Shown: piece after piece, positions 11,200 to 23,209 of the stretch
Position numbering within the stretch: position 1 is the first letter of the stretch
How the letters are laid out: every line of letters begins with the position of its first letter
NCBI GenBank assembly: GCA_030544215.1
Contig: JARZZO010000003.1
Coordinates: 33,174,379 to 33,238,378, forward strand
Direction: 5' to 3'
Length of the DNA stretch: 64,000 nucleotides
Source: Zantedeschia hybrid cultivar
Lineage: Eukaryota > Streptophyta > Magnoliopsida > Alismatales > Araceae
Translations under genes and position numbers: made by a program
The notes under the pieces: generated by a model
What the model was told of the DNA's origin: nothing
The model's input: the letters and a program-made list of their open reading frames with translations, nothing else
Database searches by the model: none

Positions 11200-11861
11200 A
11201 GAACTATTTTTAACATACACTGAATTCTATTAAGGTGGGGTTGATTCGTAGGCCTAGCCCGACCAGACTCCGAAGTAGATACAAATTGAGTACATGCTTA
11301 ACGTAAACTCGATTGATCAAAATGCAGGCTTTAACTTGACCCAATCCTGGAGTTAACGCAATGACGTCAAATCGGATGCCCAAATTTGGAATCTTAAATT
11401 ACTAGTTGGAGCTGAGGAAGCACACAAGTTGTGTACTTAGAACTTGATGAATTGACCGGTCTCAGCAGTCAGCACACACCCAAGCATGTTTAACAGAAGT
11501 AGGAGACTTACAATGTGTTAGAGATGCAAACAGGTCATAAAGTGAATTCATGATCTTATACGTTTAGAAATATTATCTATTACTTGTGAACTGACAATTC
11601 GATCCATATCATATGGATTCGAATTAGAAGAGATTTATATCTATTATCTTATCCACTGACAATTTGGTCCAATAGCTAGATCTTCAACACATCGTATGCA
11701 TTCGAATCAGAAGAGATTTATATTTATTATCTTATCCATTATGCATATCGATTTAGAAAGAGAAAGATTGTCCATAAACTTAATTTTGCTCGGCTAATCA
11801 TGTTATCAGTTAACGTGGGCATCCCTAGCTGAGGTATATGGTGCCTCCTACATGCTGTGAT
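11200..11861. other. Intergenic; spaced 46-bp direct repeat
   Basis: A 46-bp segment with core attcgaattagaagagattt at 11615-11660 recurs with few changes at 11694-11740. Nothing else is recognised. Confidence 0.4.
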
Positions 11862-12848
11862 TAGGGGTGGTAATTGGGCGGGTTGGGCTGGGCTAGAGTT
11901 CAATTTAGGTCAGTCTAATTCAAAGACGGGCCAGCCCAAATTCGGCTTAGCTTAGAATGAACTCAGATTCATGTATAGTCCAACCCAACCCAACCCAAAT
12001 TGAAATGATTAATTGGGGTGGGCTGGACTTGGGCTGGCCCGCCTTAACTCGACTTGTTGTAAGTCATGACAGTAATTATATCATCACCTATTTTTATGGT
12101 CTGTAATTAAATTCAGTACTTTTGAGGAGTATAATTTTTTCAATTCTATATCTGTGGACTTGCATGTTTTTTTTATATTAAGCTTGTCCAGTGCATCGTA
12201 AAATGCCGTAAATTCTCGGTTTTGAAAGCATTGCTTTTAAAATCAGTAAAAATATAATTTTTGATTTTAGGGGTCAACAAATTTTAAGATATGACAATTT
12301 CATCACACTTCAAACATACAAAAAAGTAACGCAAAATGATTTATAGCAATCAAGACATAAGGAAAATTATTTTTAATTTTTTTAAAAAGTCAGGCCCCAC
12401 GTGTTCCATACATCTGTACAGGCCGATCTTCCATCGGACAATGTAAAAAATTCTAAAACGTCAAAAACTATTATTTGACTCGATCCATCAAGGGCATCTT
12501 TTACTATTCATTGTGGCTCAATTTTTAATTTTTAGATTTTTGGGGTCATTTGATTGAAAATTGATCCATACGAACACGTGGTATATGCGCAGTCCGACCT
12601 TAAAAAAGTTAATTTTTTTAATATTTGTTACATGTAGACCTCCAACCTTTAAATATTATTTTTTTTAAAATTTGTTACAATGCCCTACTGCGCAACAGCA
12701 GGGGCATTGAGGCAAATATTCCGTCACAATATTTCTCATTTACATTGACTTGCTATTTTGATTCAAAACCGAAGAACATGTGCAGAGATCATAAAGTCGG
12801 GCGGACTGGGCTGGATTGCGGGCTGGCTCGCCCAACTTAACACTGCTA
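11862..12848. mobile_element. Non-autonomous hAT-like element
   Basis: The left end TAGGGGTGGTAATTGGGCGGG and the inverted right end TAGCAGTGTTAAGTTGGGCGAG are flanked by an 8-bp target duplication with one mismatch (gctgtgat at 11854-11861, ggtgtgat at 12849-12856). An 8-bp duplication and TAGGG-type ends fit the hAT superfamily. There is no transposase frame. Both subterminal regions are rich in gggctgg/ccagccc words. The interior (12380-12710) contains a member of the GGGGCATTGCA repeat family, probably inserted later. Confidence 0.6.
12380..12710. repeat. GGGGCATTGCA-family repeat, member 2
   Basis: It contains the family's words in order: ggccgatcttccatcggac, a tttttagattttt core, gtccgaccttaaaaaagttaa and gttacaatgccc, followed by cagcaggggcattgaggc. 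It lies inside the hAT-like element 11862-12848. Confidence 0.45.
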
Positions 12849-13619
12849 GGTGTGATGTGGCTTCCAATTCCATGTTTGCTCTAATAATGTAGGCATTACC
12901 CCGGGACATAGTCCAGATTAATCCAAACTGCTCTTTTGAGGTCTGTTCCATTTCTCCTATTAACAGATGGCTTGGTGTTGCACCCAAAAAATAATTTATT
13001 AGTGTAAATTACAGTAACTAAAAGAATAAAGGTTAGTGGGGCTGCACCAAATAAGCCAGGCATCAACACGGCAATCCAATGCTTGTGAGACACTAGGGTA
13101 ACACAAAATTTCTGGGCATTATGAAAACGCTTATCCACTCTTTAATGGACAATTGAAAAAATGACAATAATGAGGAGTAAGAGGCACAGCACGGGCCCGT
13201 AGAGGTCAGGTGTCCGGCCCAGTTGGTGCGGGCTAGCAGCCTCAGCCCTGGCTAAGCATGCTGTTAAAATAGTCTCACATCAGATAAATAATATTTAAAT
13301 ATATAATATTTATTTTATTAAATATCTTAAGATTTTGAGTTGGATGACTTTTATAACTTCAACATTATATTAAAACTTATAATTACAAATCAGACCACAT
13401 ATCTTATATTTATGGTTTATGTAGGCTCGAGGACATGTTCGGGGGGGGGGGGGGGGGTTATTTAATGGGACCTGATGCAGCCGAGGCAATCGTGGGTCCG
13501 AAGGCCCATATCTCGGCCGGCTTCGGACTGGATCGAAGCTGATAGTTCTCACCATTCGGCTCAAAATTGCTGGATCATATTCGACTTCTGATGTCTGTCG
13601 GCCCAACTTTCAGCCACTC
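12849..13619. other. Intergenic; poly-G tract at 13441-13457
   Basis: This is AT-rich sequence with a 17-base G run and a moderately GC-rich stretch at 13470-13620, into which the copia element was inserted. gtctcacatcag near 13275 is a word common in LTRs, but no element could be delimited. Confidence 0.4.
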
Positions 13620-13624
13620 GTTGA

Positions 13625-13877
13625 TGTTAGATAGAGATGACCATCAACCCCATGAAATTAGGAATATGTTGCAGGGATAAACATGGAGACTTGGTCTCCC
13701 ACGATCCCTAAGATTCCGGAGACGGTTCCGAGAAGGGGGCGGAGATGGTTAATAGAAGTGCCTCTATAAAAGGGAAACCAAGGTGAAGAATTGAACTTAC
13801 CTTGGGTTAACCATCGGAGCCCGTTTCCTCATTCGCTCTTTTCTCTCCTCTCTCTCTCTCAAAGCAAAGAACCATCA
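13625..13877 (+). repeat. Copia 5' LTR
   Basis: TGTTAG...CCATCA, 253 bp. It contains TATAAAA at 13765-13771 and a CT repeat near its end, consistent with a promoter followed by the transcription start. Confidence 0.95.
13765..13771 (+). promoter_or_regulatory. TATA box of the copia 5' LTR
   Basis: TATAAAAGGG lies about 107 bp before the LTR end and is preserved in the 3' LTR at 19982-19988. Confidence 0.6.
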
Positions 13878-13878
13878 C

Positions 13879-13890
13879 TGGTATCAGAGC
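13879..13890 (+). other. Primer binding site (initiator tRNA-Met)
   Basis: TGGTATCAGAGC begins one base after the LTR. It is the standard complement of the 3' end of plant initiator tRNA-Met, used to prime minus-strand DNA synthesis. Confidence 0.92.
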
Positions 13891-13894
13891 AGTT

Positions 13895-14570
13895 CGTCTG
13901 CGCCGCTTCTGCCGCTGCTCCCCGCGATCGCCGCCGCGGCCACGTCCCGCTGCTGCCGCTGCAGCGAACCGGAGCTGCCGCGCTGCTCCTCGCACGCCCC
14001 TGCCGCGGCACTCGCCGTGCCCTCGCCGCTGCAGCGCCGCCGCGCACCGCCGTTGCTCCCCCTCGCGCCGCGGCTCACCCCGCGCCTCGCCGCCGCCCCT
14101 GCCGCAGCAGCACGCCGCAGCTCCCCGTGCCTCGCCGTGCCCTCGCCGTTGCAGCGCCGCCGCTGCAGCACCGTTGTCGCAGCCACCGCCGAGACTCGCC
14201 GCCGCGGCTTCCCCCGAGCACCGTTGCTGCGCCGAGACCCGCCGCAGCCCGCTGTGCCATCGCCGCTGCATCGCTGCCGTTGCAGATCCGCCGCAGCCCG
14301 CTGCTGCTCCCCCTCGTGCTGCGGCACACCCCGCGAACAGCCGCAGCCCGCCGCAGCACCGCCGCCGTTGCAGCACCGGGCGTGTTCTGCCGTTGCCGCT
14401 GCCGCACACCGCAGCCCCTACCGCCGCTGTCCTCGCCGCACTGCCGCAGCCCGTCGCAGCACCGCCGCTGCCGCTCGTCGCCATCACCTGCTGCCAGCAG
14501 CTGCACACCGCCGAGCTCGTCCTGCACACCACCGAGCTCGTAGGAACCTTCCTCAAAATATCTCCGAACA
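13895..14570 (+). other. GC-rich leader segment of the copia element
   Basis: About 670 bp consists mostly of GCCGC, GCTGC and CGCCGT words, with longer words such as cctcgccgctgcagcgccgc repeated imperfectly. It is open for 130-250 codons in most of the six frames, giving Ala/Pro/Arg-rich strings on both strands. That is an effect of composition, so I do not call a gene. It contrasts sharply with the AT-rich rest of the leader (14580-15634). Confidence 0.7.
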
Positions 14571-15634
14571 GGTTCTAACCCATCTCCCACTTGGGTGAAT
14601 AAGATATATATTGGGTGAATAATATATGTTAAAGGGGTAGCTTTGAATCCTTTCACCTGCAAAAATATTTAAACCAATCTACACTATCCGTATTTCTTAC
14701 AGATAAAGGCTGTAGGATTTATTAGACTTGTCAGCTTTGCCTATGTTTAATATTATTTTATACATGTCAGTACAACTGTAACTTGTTTGACTTATGCCCA
14801 AACCTGCATTATTTTTTGTTTGTTGTCATTGCACTGCACCCATCATACACATGCTGTTGTAAGAAGCCATTAATGCTGCTAACCTTTATCATATTATATA
14901 CCGTACACCTGAAAAGCATTCTGATACGTCTTTATTGCTCCTTTAGTGTTATAATTTAAAAATCTACCCTCCTCTTCACCATACACCTCTTGTATTAATT
15001 TTTAGCATCTGTTTTGGACTCTTGATTTACTAAACTGATATATATAGTATTATTTTGAAAAGACTGGTTCGTACCTCCTGTTAAAGTTGTTGCAGATTAC
15101 TTTTGTGTATGTGGTGATATGTGTAGCTGTGCAGATTCTAAATTCATGTGCACTTTATTTAATGTTTCTTACATGCTTTGTTAGATTTCTTTAGTGTTAT
15201 AACTTTACATACTTGATATTTAATATAATCTGTGATTATTGCTTAAAGACAATCTAGTTAGATATCTGGTGTTTATCATAACCTGCATCATTGTTGATAA
15301 CTAATCCTTTCATATTAAGTTATTGCCTGATAAATCGATTATAAATATAAATTTATAATTAGTTACAACTTAATTGACATTCCTTTATTATTATCTTTTT
15401 AATTTCTGTTTAGAAAATTCAAATTATATTTTGATTGTTGTTAAAATAAATTGATATTAAGTAATTCTTGATTGAATATCATTTGTGTAAATTAGTTATT
15501 TAAAAAAAAAAAAAATTGTTCTGCTAAGTTGATTTATCAAATCATACAAAATGATGCATGATTTAATGCTATTTGTGTTACAAATTATAATTGTTGAATT
15601 ATGTATATTGAGCTTTAGCCTTGTCCTACTTAAA
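14571..15634 (+). other. AT-rich leader of the copia element
   Basis: About 1 kb lies between the GC-rich segment and the gag start. There is no ORF of note; a run of 13 A lies at 15502-15514. Confidence 0.5.
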
Positions 15635-18600
15635 ATGGCTAGTAAACTCATTGCTTCTGAACTGGCTAAACTTGACAAGTTGAACGGTACTAATTATGAC
15701 ATGTGGCATAGGAAAATTAGATATGGTCTTATTCATGATAATATTGAACATGTACTTAACAGTACTGTTCCGGAATTAACTGATAATCCCGGAGAGGGAG
15801 ATATCAGGAGAAGAGAGCAATGGTTGTCAGATGACAACAAGGCTAAAAGCCTGATGCTAATGTTCATGGAGAACAACCTCATAAAATTCTTTGAAACTTA
15901 TGAGACTGCCCGGAAATTGTGGGATGCTATCAAGGAGAAGTATGACACCACTTCTGAGGTGAATACTCAGCTCCTATTGCATCGGTATAATTCTTGCCGT
16001 ATGCAAGAGGGCGATAGCTTCATAGAACATGTGAATAAGATGATTGTTATGGCTAAAGATCTTTCTACTGCTGGAACAGAAGTTCCAGAGAGAATGCAGG
16101 TGGCGACTATTTTGAATAGTCTGCCATCTTCACTAGATATGGCTGCCACAACCCTTAAGATGAGCGGTACCGTTCTTCGTGTCACTGATTTACCAGTTAG
16201 GTTAGCAGTTGAGCAGGATATTATTGCCAGTAGGAAAGGTCAAGAGCTGAATTTGCAGGAAGTGAATGCTATTCACCAGAAGCCCTCATCAGCATATAAC
16301 AAAAGTCAGAATCACTCTGTTGGACCGAATAGGCCACAGTTCAAAATAAAATCACACTATAAAGGCAAAAAGGTTCCCCGTGGTGCTTGCTACACATGTG
16401 GCAAATTTGGTCATTACAAGGCCAACTGTCCAGAAAAGCACGGAAACAAGGGAAAACACCCAGAAAAGGGGGGAACCGACAAACGTGAATTCGTCGGTTT
16501 GACGGAATGCAATGCTGTGATTATCGACACCAACGACTGGTGGGTGGATTCTGGCGCAACTTGTCATGTGGCAAAGACAAAGAAAGGGCTGGTGGAATTC
16601 AAGCAGCTGCAACCTGGAGAGCAGAGAATGTACATGGTAAACAACACCTACATGAATGTAGAAGGTGTTGGATCATATCGTTTAGATCTTGGGGACAGCA
16701 TCATGGTCCTCAAGGATGTCTGTTATGCGTCGAGTATTAGGCGCAATCTATTGTCTGTAACTGCTCTCATGAAAAATGGTCTGGAAGTCCGATTCTATAA
16801 TAAAAAGGTGTCCATAGGAAAGAACAAAAAGGTCTTTGCCATGGGAAAACTTGTTCCTGAACATGGCTTATTTTGTATTCCTGTTGTGGACACAGAAGTT
16901 AATAATATTAATGATGCTGTTATGAATTATTCCTTGTGTCATCTGTCTGAATGTGATCTGTGGCATTTTAGATTAGGACATCCTGGAAAATCTAAAATGG
17001 AACAAATGATAAGATTGAACCTACTGCCATTAACTAAGATAGAATTGTCACAATGTGAACATTGTTTAGTCGGTAAAATGACTAAGAAATCTTTTGCAGT
17101 AGGACATAGATCACAAGGATTACTGGAGTTGATCCACTCAGATATATGTGGACCATTAAGTATAAAAACATATGATAGAAAGGAATATTTCATAACATTC
17201 ATAGATGACTATTCCAGATATGCCTATGTATATCTTATTTCTGTTAAATCAGAAGCTCTTAATTGTTTTAAGAAATATAGAGCAGAAGTAGAAAGACAAC
17301 TGGGTAAAAACATTAAGGTGTTAAGAACAGATAGAGGTGGGGAATACAATTCAAAGGAATTTGAGTCATATTGCCAAGAGCATGGAATAAGGAGGCATGT
17401 AACTATGCCTTATACGCCACAACAGAATGGTGTGGCAGAAAGAAAGAATAGAACGCTTATGAATACTGTTAGATACATGCTATCGCATTCAGGACTCCCG
17501 AAGAATTTTTGGGGAGAGGCATTGCTCACGGCAAATTATACATTGAATAGAATTCCCACTAAGTCTATCGAAAGTACACCTTATGAACTGTGGAATGGGA
17601 GGAAACCAGAAATAAGTCATCTTAAGAAATGGGGGTCAGTAGCCCATGTTCTCATTCCAAATCAACTGAGAGATAAGTTAGACTTCAGAACATTGAAGTG
17701 TCGATTCATAGGCTATTGTGACAAATCATCGGGATATAGATTCTTCGATAAGGAAAAATGAATCATTGAATATAGGGATGCTACATTTCTAGAAAATGTA
17801 GAGGAAGAGGAATCTCATCATGAGAAAGAACCTCTAAGTGTAATAGATGATGACTATTACAATGATTTACCTATAAATGATCCAGAAATCGAAGAAGAAC
17901 TTCCACCAAATGTGGAAGATGAACAAATGCCTTTGAATGAAAAGCAAGAAAATCAACCTGTAATTGGCAATAAAAGACTTAGAACTCCACCAGCATGGAT
18001 GGATGATTATTACTTGTACTTATGTGAGCCTTCATGTCTAACAGTAGACATAAATGAGGATAATAATATAGATCCCATGAATCTGAATGATGTATTGAAA
18101 TCTTCAGATTCAGATCTATGGCGAAAAGCCATGGAAGAAGAAATTGATTCCATAAAAAGGAACAATATATGGGAACTATGTGAATTATCCAAGAATAGGA
18201 AGGCTATAGGTTGCAAGTGGGTATTTAAGAAAAAGATCCGTGTAGATGGATCTATTGATAAGTATAAGGCTCGATTAGTTGCCAAAGGATTTACTCAGAT
18301 GCCAGGTATAGATTTTCAAGAAACCTATTCTCCTGTGGCTAAATTTGCATCTATAAGGATGATTTTAGCAATTGTTGCGCATCTTGAGTTGGAACTTTTT
18401 CAAATGGATGTCAAGACTGCATTCCTTAACGGAGAGTTAGAGGAAGATATATACATGAAACAACCTGAAGGTTTTCAGGTAGAAGGTCAGGAGAATAAAG
18501 TATGTAAACTTAAGAAAGCTTTGTATGGCTTGAAACAGTCTTCTAGACAATGGTATCTTAAATTTCATAATGTTGTTATTCAACTTGGATTTGTTCCAAA

Positions 18601-19623
18601 TCAATTAGACAATTGTGTATATGTCATGAAGAGTGGGAGCATGTTCATTATATTATCTTTATGTGTAGATGATATTTTGCTCGCCGGAAATGACATAGGA
18701 ATGTTGAATAACTTTAAGTCTGAGCTCAGTGAGAAATTTGAGATGAAGGACATAGGTGAGGCATCCTATGTTCTCGGAATCCAAATCCTGAGGGATAGAA
18801 AGTCTAGAATGTTGAGTATAAACCAAGATAAGTACTTACAATCAGTACTTAGGAGGTTTGGAATGCAAAACTGCAATCCAGCACCAACGCCGTTGGTTCA
18901 TGGAAAACGATTAAATAAAGAGCAATGTCCTGGAGAAGGACATGATGCACTGCAAGTGCCGTATGCACAAGCAGTCGGAAGCTTAATGTATGCTATGCTA
19001 TGTACCAGGCCTGACATAGCATACGCAGTAAACTTAGTAAACAGATATCAAAGTAATCCTGGTCAGCACACTGGGAAGCTGTTAAAAGGATTATGAAGTA
19101 CTTGAAAGGTACTTTACACCACAAATTAATATATCAAGCAGATACACTAGAAGTGCTTGGTTATTCCGATGCAGATTTCGGAGGAGATAAAGATGACGGA
19201 AAGTCCACTTCGGGACACTTGTTCATCTTTGGTGGTGCTGCTGTTTCTTGGAGTAGCAAGAAACAAGGGTGTGTTGCAAGATACACACAGGAAGCTGAGT
19301 ATGTTGCGTGTAGCATGGCTACCACTCATGCAGTTTGGATAAGACGATTTTTAACAGAATTAAATCTCAACTTGGTAGAAGAACCAATTGAGATTTATTG
19401 TGATAATCAGGCGGCAATTAGCTTGATTAACAGTGGAGCGAATAGCTCTAGAGGAAAACACATAGAAATTCAATATCATTATATACGTGATATTGTTCAA
19501 AAAGGAGAAATTAAAGTGACTTATATTCCCACCAGTGATATGATTGCAGATCCGTTGACAAAAAGTATACCGGTAGAAAGTTTTGTCAAACATGTAAGTC
19601 TAATGGGACTTGGGAATATATAA
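15635..19623 (+). pseudogene. Copia Gag-Pol polyprotein (one stop, one frameshift)
   Basis: The likely start is ATG 15635 ([19 protein letters not shown]). Gag is followed by a CCHC zinc knuckle ([14 protein letters not shown], about 16387-16428), the protease site [10 protein letters not shown] (about 16540), and integrase with its HHCC region ([10 protein letters not shown] ... CEHCLVGKM). The DDE residues lie in [16 protein letters not shown] and GVAERKNR. After that come reverse transcriptase (ARLVAKGFTQ, QMDVKTAFLNGELEEDIYMK, catalytic LCVDDILLAGN near 18660) and RNase H (YSDADFGGD, EAEYVA, IYCDNQAAI). An in-frame TGA at 17759-17761 lies between integrase and RT, with the same frame open on either side. 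A one-base loss near 19066 shifts the frame before RNase H, which then reads on to 19623. Everything else is open, so the damage is recent. Confidence 0.93.
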
Positions 19624-19649
19624 GTCGGGAATTTTTCTTTACAAAAATT

Positions 19650-19818
19650 GAAAATACATTTCACAGATGGTGAGAATGTGTCAGAACTTTAATACATCTC
19701 ACGGACAGTGAGAGCGTATTAAGAATCATTTGATTTGAAAATACATTTCACAGATAGTGAGAATGTGTCAGAACACCAATACATCTCACGGATAGTGGGA
19801 GTGTATTAAGAATAATTT
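19650..19818 (+). repeat. Tandem duplication in copia 3' untranslated part
   Basis: A unit of about 82 bp (aaatacatttcacagatggtg ... gtattaagaat) is present twice, from about 19650 and 19737. Inside each unit a shorter motif, ca(t)ctcac(g)gat-agtga, also recurs, so the region is a nested repeat. Confidence 0.75.
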
Positions 19819-19832
19819 GGTCTTGATGGTCA

Positions 19833-19841
19833 AGTGGGAGA
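19833..19841 (+). other. Polypurine tract
   Basis: AAGTGGGAGA ends directly before the 3' LTR. This is the expected primer site for plus-strand synthesis. Confidence 0.8.
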
Positions 19842-20092
19842 TGTTAGATAGAGATGACCATCAACCCCATGAAATTAAGAATCTGTTGCAGGGATAAACA
19901 TAGAGACTTGGTCTCCTATGATCCCTAAGATTCCGGAGGCGGTTCCGAGGAGGGGGCGGAGATGATTAATAGAAGTGCCTCTATAAAAGGGAAACCAAGG
20001 TGAAGAATTGAACTTACCTTGGGTTAACCATCGGAGCCCGTTTCCTCATTCGCTCTTTTCTCTCCTCTCTCTCTCAAAGCAAAGAACCATCA
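19842..20092 (+). repeat. Copia 3' LTR
   Basis: 251 bp, identical to the 5' LTR except for eight substitutions (seven of them transitions) and two fewer bases in the CT repeat. It is followed by the target copy gttga. Confidence 0.95.
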
Positions 20093-20097
20093 GTTGA

Positions 20098-21379
20098 GCC
20101 CACTCGGATTTACCTCATCAGGACCTCAGACCCAAATGATCCCGAATATGATTTCATAATTTTTATAACGCATGGTGCTTGTCAGATTTCCATAATATTT
20201 CTGATGCATGATATCTGATAGAATTTTTGTTTCGGACAATCTTTTGTGCGTGCAGAAATGTGCTAAATGGAATCCATGGTCTTTGCCTTCTTAACATATA
20301 TAATGGTGTACAGGAAATGTTCGCATTTGAAATATAAGGTTTCAGTCTGGGAAAAAAGAGCATACGAATGATCGTTTTATCATGAATCATGGACATAACC
20401 CTGCCGAAAGAAGACTTCACGCGTCCACATTGATAAATTAATAATTTTGGCATAAGAACAAGTGCTACATAAATTTCTTTTTGAGATTAAGATTTGCAAC
20501 TATTGAACAATCTTCTTTTACTTGTCAAGGGTATTCGGTCGTCAGATTGATGTAATTAATGTCGATTGAGATCGACGGAGATCAGAGGTCCAAGTTATCA
20601 AACGTAAAATGTTTGATGAGGATATTATTATTTTCTTCACTTAATTTAAATATTTAGCTCCTCCTCATCATTTAAAATGCTTAAATCCTTCAAACAAATT
20701 TTAAAATATTTTTTAGGTAAGTTTTAAGAATCGTTTCCACACTTGGTTAGATCCATACAAAAATTGATTATCTGCCACAAGAAGCGCCAGTACACATGCA
20801 GACAGATGGTGGAATCCGGCGGTAACTTCTCTCAGGTTTCATTTGGGTACAATCAAAAAAATTATGAGATAATTTGAAGATAACAAAGATTATTTTCTAT
20901 CTTCAATTTTAATTTTAATTTTTTTTTTAACTTTTCCATGTTTTCATAGTGCTTGGTCTCTGTGTGAATGTTGTGACAGGTCAGAGACAAAAATAGAAGC
21001 AAGTGTTTCCATTTCGATTATTTATAAGCAAATTATTCAAATTGGTCTACGTTTGCATGTTACTGTTTCTACTTTTGTTTCTGATTTGAAAGTAGAAATT
21101 AAACGAAATCCACTTCTCATGCACATTAGCATTTATAGCTCGTACATGGTGTGCATTCTATGTGATGCATGCAACATGATGCATTGCGCTACTCATATCG
21201 TAGTGCTACATGCGGTGCACATCGGGTTGGAGCAAGAGTCCTCTTGTTTAATCTCATGTTGAAACAACTAATAGTGGAGTAAGCTTCTGCGTACAGTACA
21301 TGCTGTGCACATAGGATTGGAGCAAATCTTATGTTAAAAAAAATTAGTAGAGGAGTAATGTTTGCTGCAATATTCTAAG
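20098..21379. other. Intergenic, nothing recognised
   Basis: AT-rich sequence. The small ORFs at 20163-20453 and 21053-21262 have no recognisable product. Words like gtgctgcatgcagtgcaca around 21150-21330 resemble those flanking the foldback at 21380. Confidence 0.35.
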
Positions 21380-21716
21380 GTGCTGCACGTAGGGGCATTG
21401 CAGTGGGTAAATTAAAATTATTTATTTATTTATTTATTTTCAGATGAGACCCGAAGTGTTTTAACCGTCCGTACAATATAATATTTGATCGGACGACCAA
21501 AAAAAAAACTGAAAAAATAAAAAACTCGAGCTTCATTGAACAATCAAATCGTACTTTTTTAATTATTCAATAGAACTTGATTTTTTATTTTTTAGATTTT
21601 TTTTGAATTTTTCAATCGAACATTACACTGTACGGACAATTAAGACACTTCGAAGTTGACCTAAAAAAAGTAATATTTTTTTTGTTTACCCATTGCAATG
21701 CCCCTGCATGCAGTAC
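21380..21716. mobile_element. Complete foldback element, GGGGCATTGCA family
   Basis: The left end gtgctgcacgtaggggcatt and the inverted right end gtactgcatgcaggggcatt begin arms of about 150 bp, which continue with tgggtaaa, a T/A-rich run, 'gacccgaagtgtttta', 'gtccgtaca' and 'aaaaaactcgagcttc'-like words. The whole can fold into one long imperfect hairpin. No coding capacity. Partial relatives lie at 9185, 12380 and 27620. Confidence 0.75.
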
Positions 21717-22090
21717 ACAAGGGCATTACAGCAAGAGTAGAGAAGACGCAGCCTCTCAAGCCAATTGACCTATTCCTATGAAAGAAGAAAAAAGAAACAT
21801 AATTAATATCTATTATATATAATATTATAATAGTTTATTATTGAAATGCATATATCCAAAAACAAGTGTCCCCACTTTTGCATCCAAGTTTTCTTTGGAA
21901 CGTTTTATTTCAGATGCACTTATGTATCAACATGAGAAGATTTTTTTTATGTATAACAGTTTAATTAGTATCTATTTTTAAAATGTCAAAAATGGCTAAA
22001 AATCGAAAAGTCAGAGTACAATTTGTAATCCTAATATACCCGGTTGAAAGAATATCAAGTTTTGTTAGTTTATGTTCATAAACAACCTCT

Positions 22091-22413
22091 GGGTTGTTTG
22101 TTTTAGTATAAAACAACTTAATTTGAAATAATTGTTTCATTTTACAGTATTTTCAATTGTTTAGAATGATGTAAAACAATATAAAGTAAAATCGCATTAT
22201 CTACCCACTTGACAACCTAATTACCTTGTTTTGGTTTACAGCAAAGGTTCATTGTAAATTAAAACAAAAAGATTGAAACATCCCTCTTGTTTTATTTTAC
22301 AAACAACTAAACAAATATTTTCTAATTTTAAAACAAGAAAATTTTACTTATTTTAAAACTAATGATTTTAAAACCGATAATTTACAAAATTTTACATTAA
22401 AACAAACAACCCC
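22091..22413. mobile_element. MITE-like element with TIRs
   Basis: The left end GGGTTGTTTGTTTTAGTATA and the inverted right end GGGGTTGTTTGTTTTAATGTA bracket 323 bp of AT-rich non-coding sequence with further inverted similarity inside. No clear target duplication was found, so the superfamily is left open. Confidence 0.65.
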
Positions 22414-22540
22414 TAAATGTAAAACTCAGTTGTGAGGTGTGAATGAATGGGTCAATGGACCTTATTTGGACCTGGACACGAAGTCATATTGCCAAAAGAT
22501 TGTTTGCTTTGTTATCTTCTCAAGAGAACATATATAGTAA

Positions 22541-22935
22541 AGGGTTTTTTACATACATACCCCTAAAAAATAATATATTTACATGTATACCGTTAATTCT
22601 CATATATTATCATCAATATCCCTGTAATCTTCAAAATATTGTATTTATATCTCTCAATCTAATGGTTTGACATAAATACTCTTAAATTCACTAATATTTT
22701 ACATATATACTCCTCAATATATTAAAATCTTGCATTTTGTACTCCCGATACCCCCAACGATGTCATGATTTATGCAATGTTTTTGACATATTTTGTTGAA
22801 ATTAACCTAAATTTGACGGGAGGGGCATAAATAAAATATTTTGAAGATTGCAGGGGTATTGATGATAATATGTAAAGATTGGGGGTATATATACAATTAC
22901 GATATTTTTGAAAAAATACATATGCAAAAAATCCT
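22541..22935. mobile_element. Foldback MITE upstream of the receptor kinase
   Basis: The ends AGGGTTTTTTACATACATAC and, inverted, AGGATTTTTTGCATATGTAT start arms of about 110 bp. The arms share ATTATCATCAATA, CCCTGTAATCTTCAAAATAT and TATTTAT in the same order. It ends about 360 bp before the receptor-kinase start codon, so it may sit in or next to the promoter. Confidence 0.72.
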
Positions 22936-23209
22936 ATATTAAACTAGCGCCAAACCTCATATGAGAATTCAAGAATTCAGAATTCGACCTTTTCCACCTG
23001 CCGGCATTCGCTACTGTCCAGTCCAGCCCTAGTCCAGACGAACCCACAACAACAAGAAGCTTCCAACCAGACAAAACTCCGTCCTTCCTCGCATCGCAAA
23101 TTCCGCCATGTGGCTTCCTACCCATTACAGCAGAGCTCCACTCCCTTGTCATCTTCCCTCTTGTCCCACCAATCTCCATCTCTCTCAAATGCCAAATATA
23201 ATCACCATC

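Larger units (their letters stand above)
13625..20092 (+). mobile_element. Full-length Ty1/copia retrotransposon
   Basis: Two LTRs of 253 and 251 bp (13625-13877 and 19842-20092) start TGTTAGATAG and end CCATCA. The target duplication gttga is perfect (13620-13624 and 20093-20097). The order is LTR, initiator-tRNA-Met binding site, long leader, Gag-Pol, polypurine tract, LTR. Integrase precedes reverse transcriptase, which defines the copia superfamily. The two LTRs differ at 8 of about 251 positions plus one 2-bp CT-repeat difference, so the insertion is fairly recent. The polyprotein is broken once by a stop and once by a frameshift, so this copy cannot move on its own. Confidence 0.95.

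Noticed and set aside
13791..14662. Overlapping ORFs of 130-250 codons on both strands
   Set aside because: All lie in the GC-rich copia leader. Ala/Pro/Arg strings in nearly every frame are a result of composition, and none resembles a protein.
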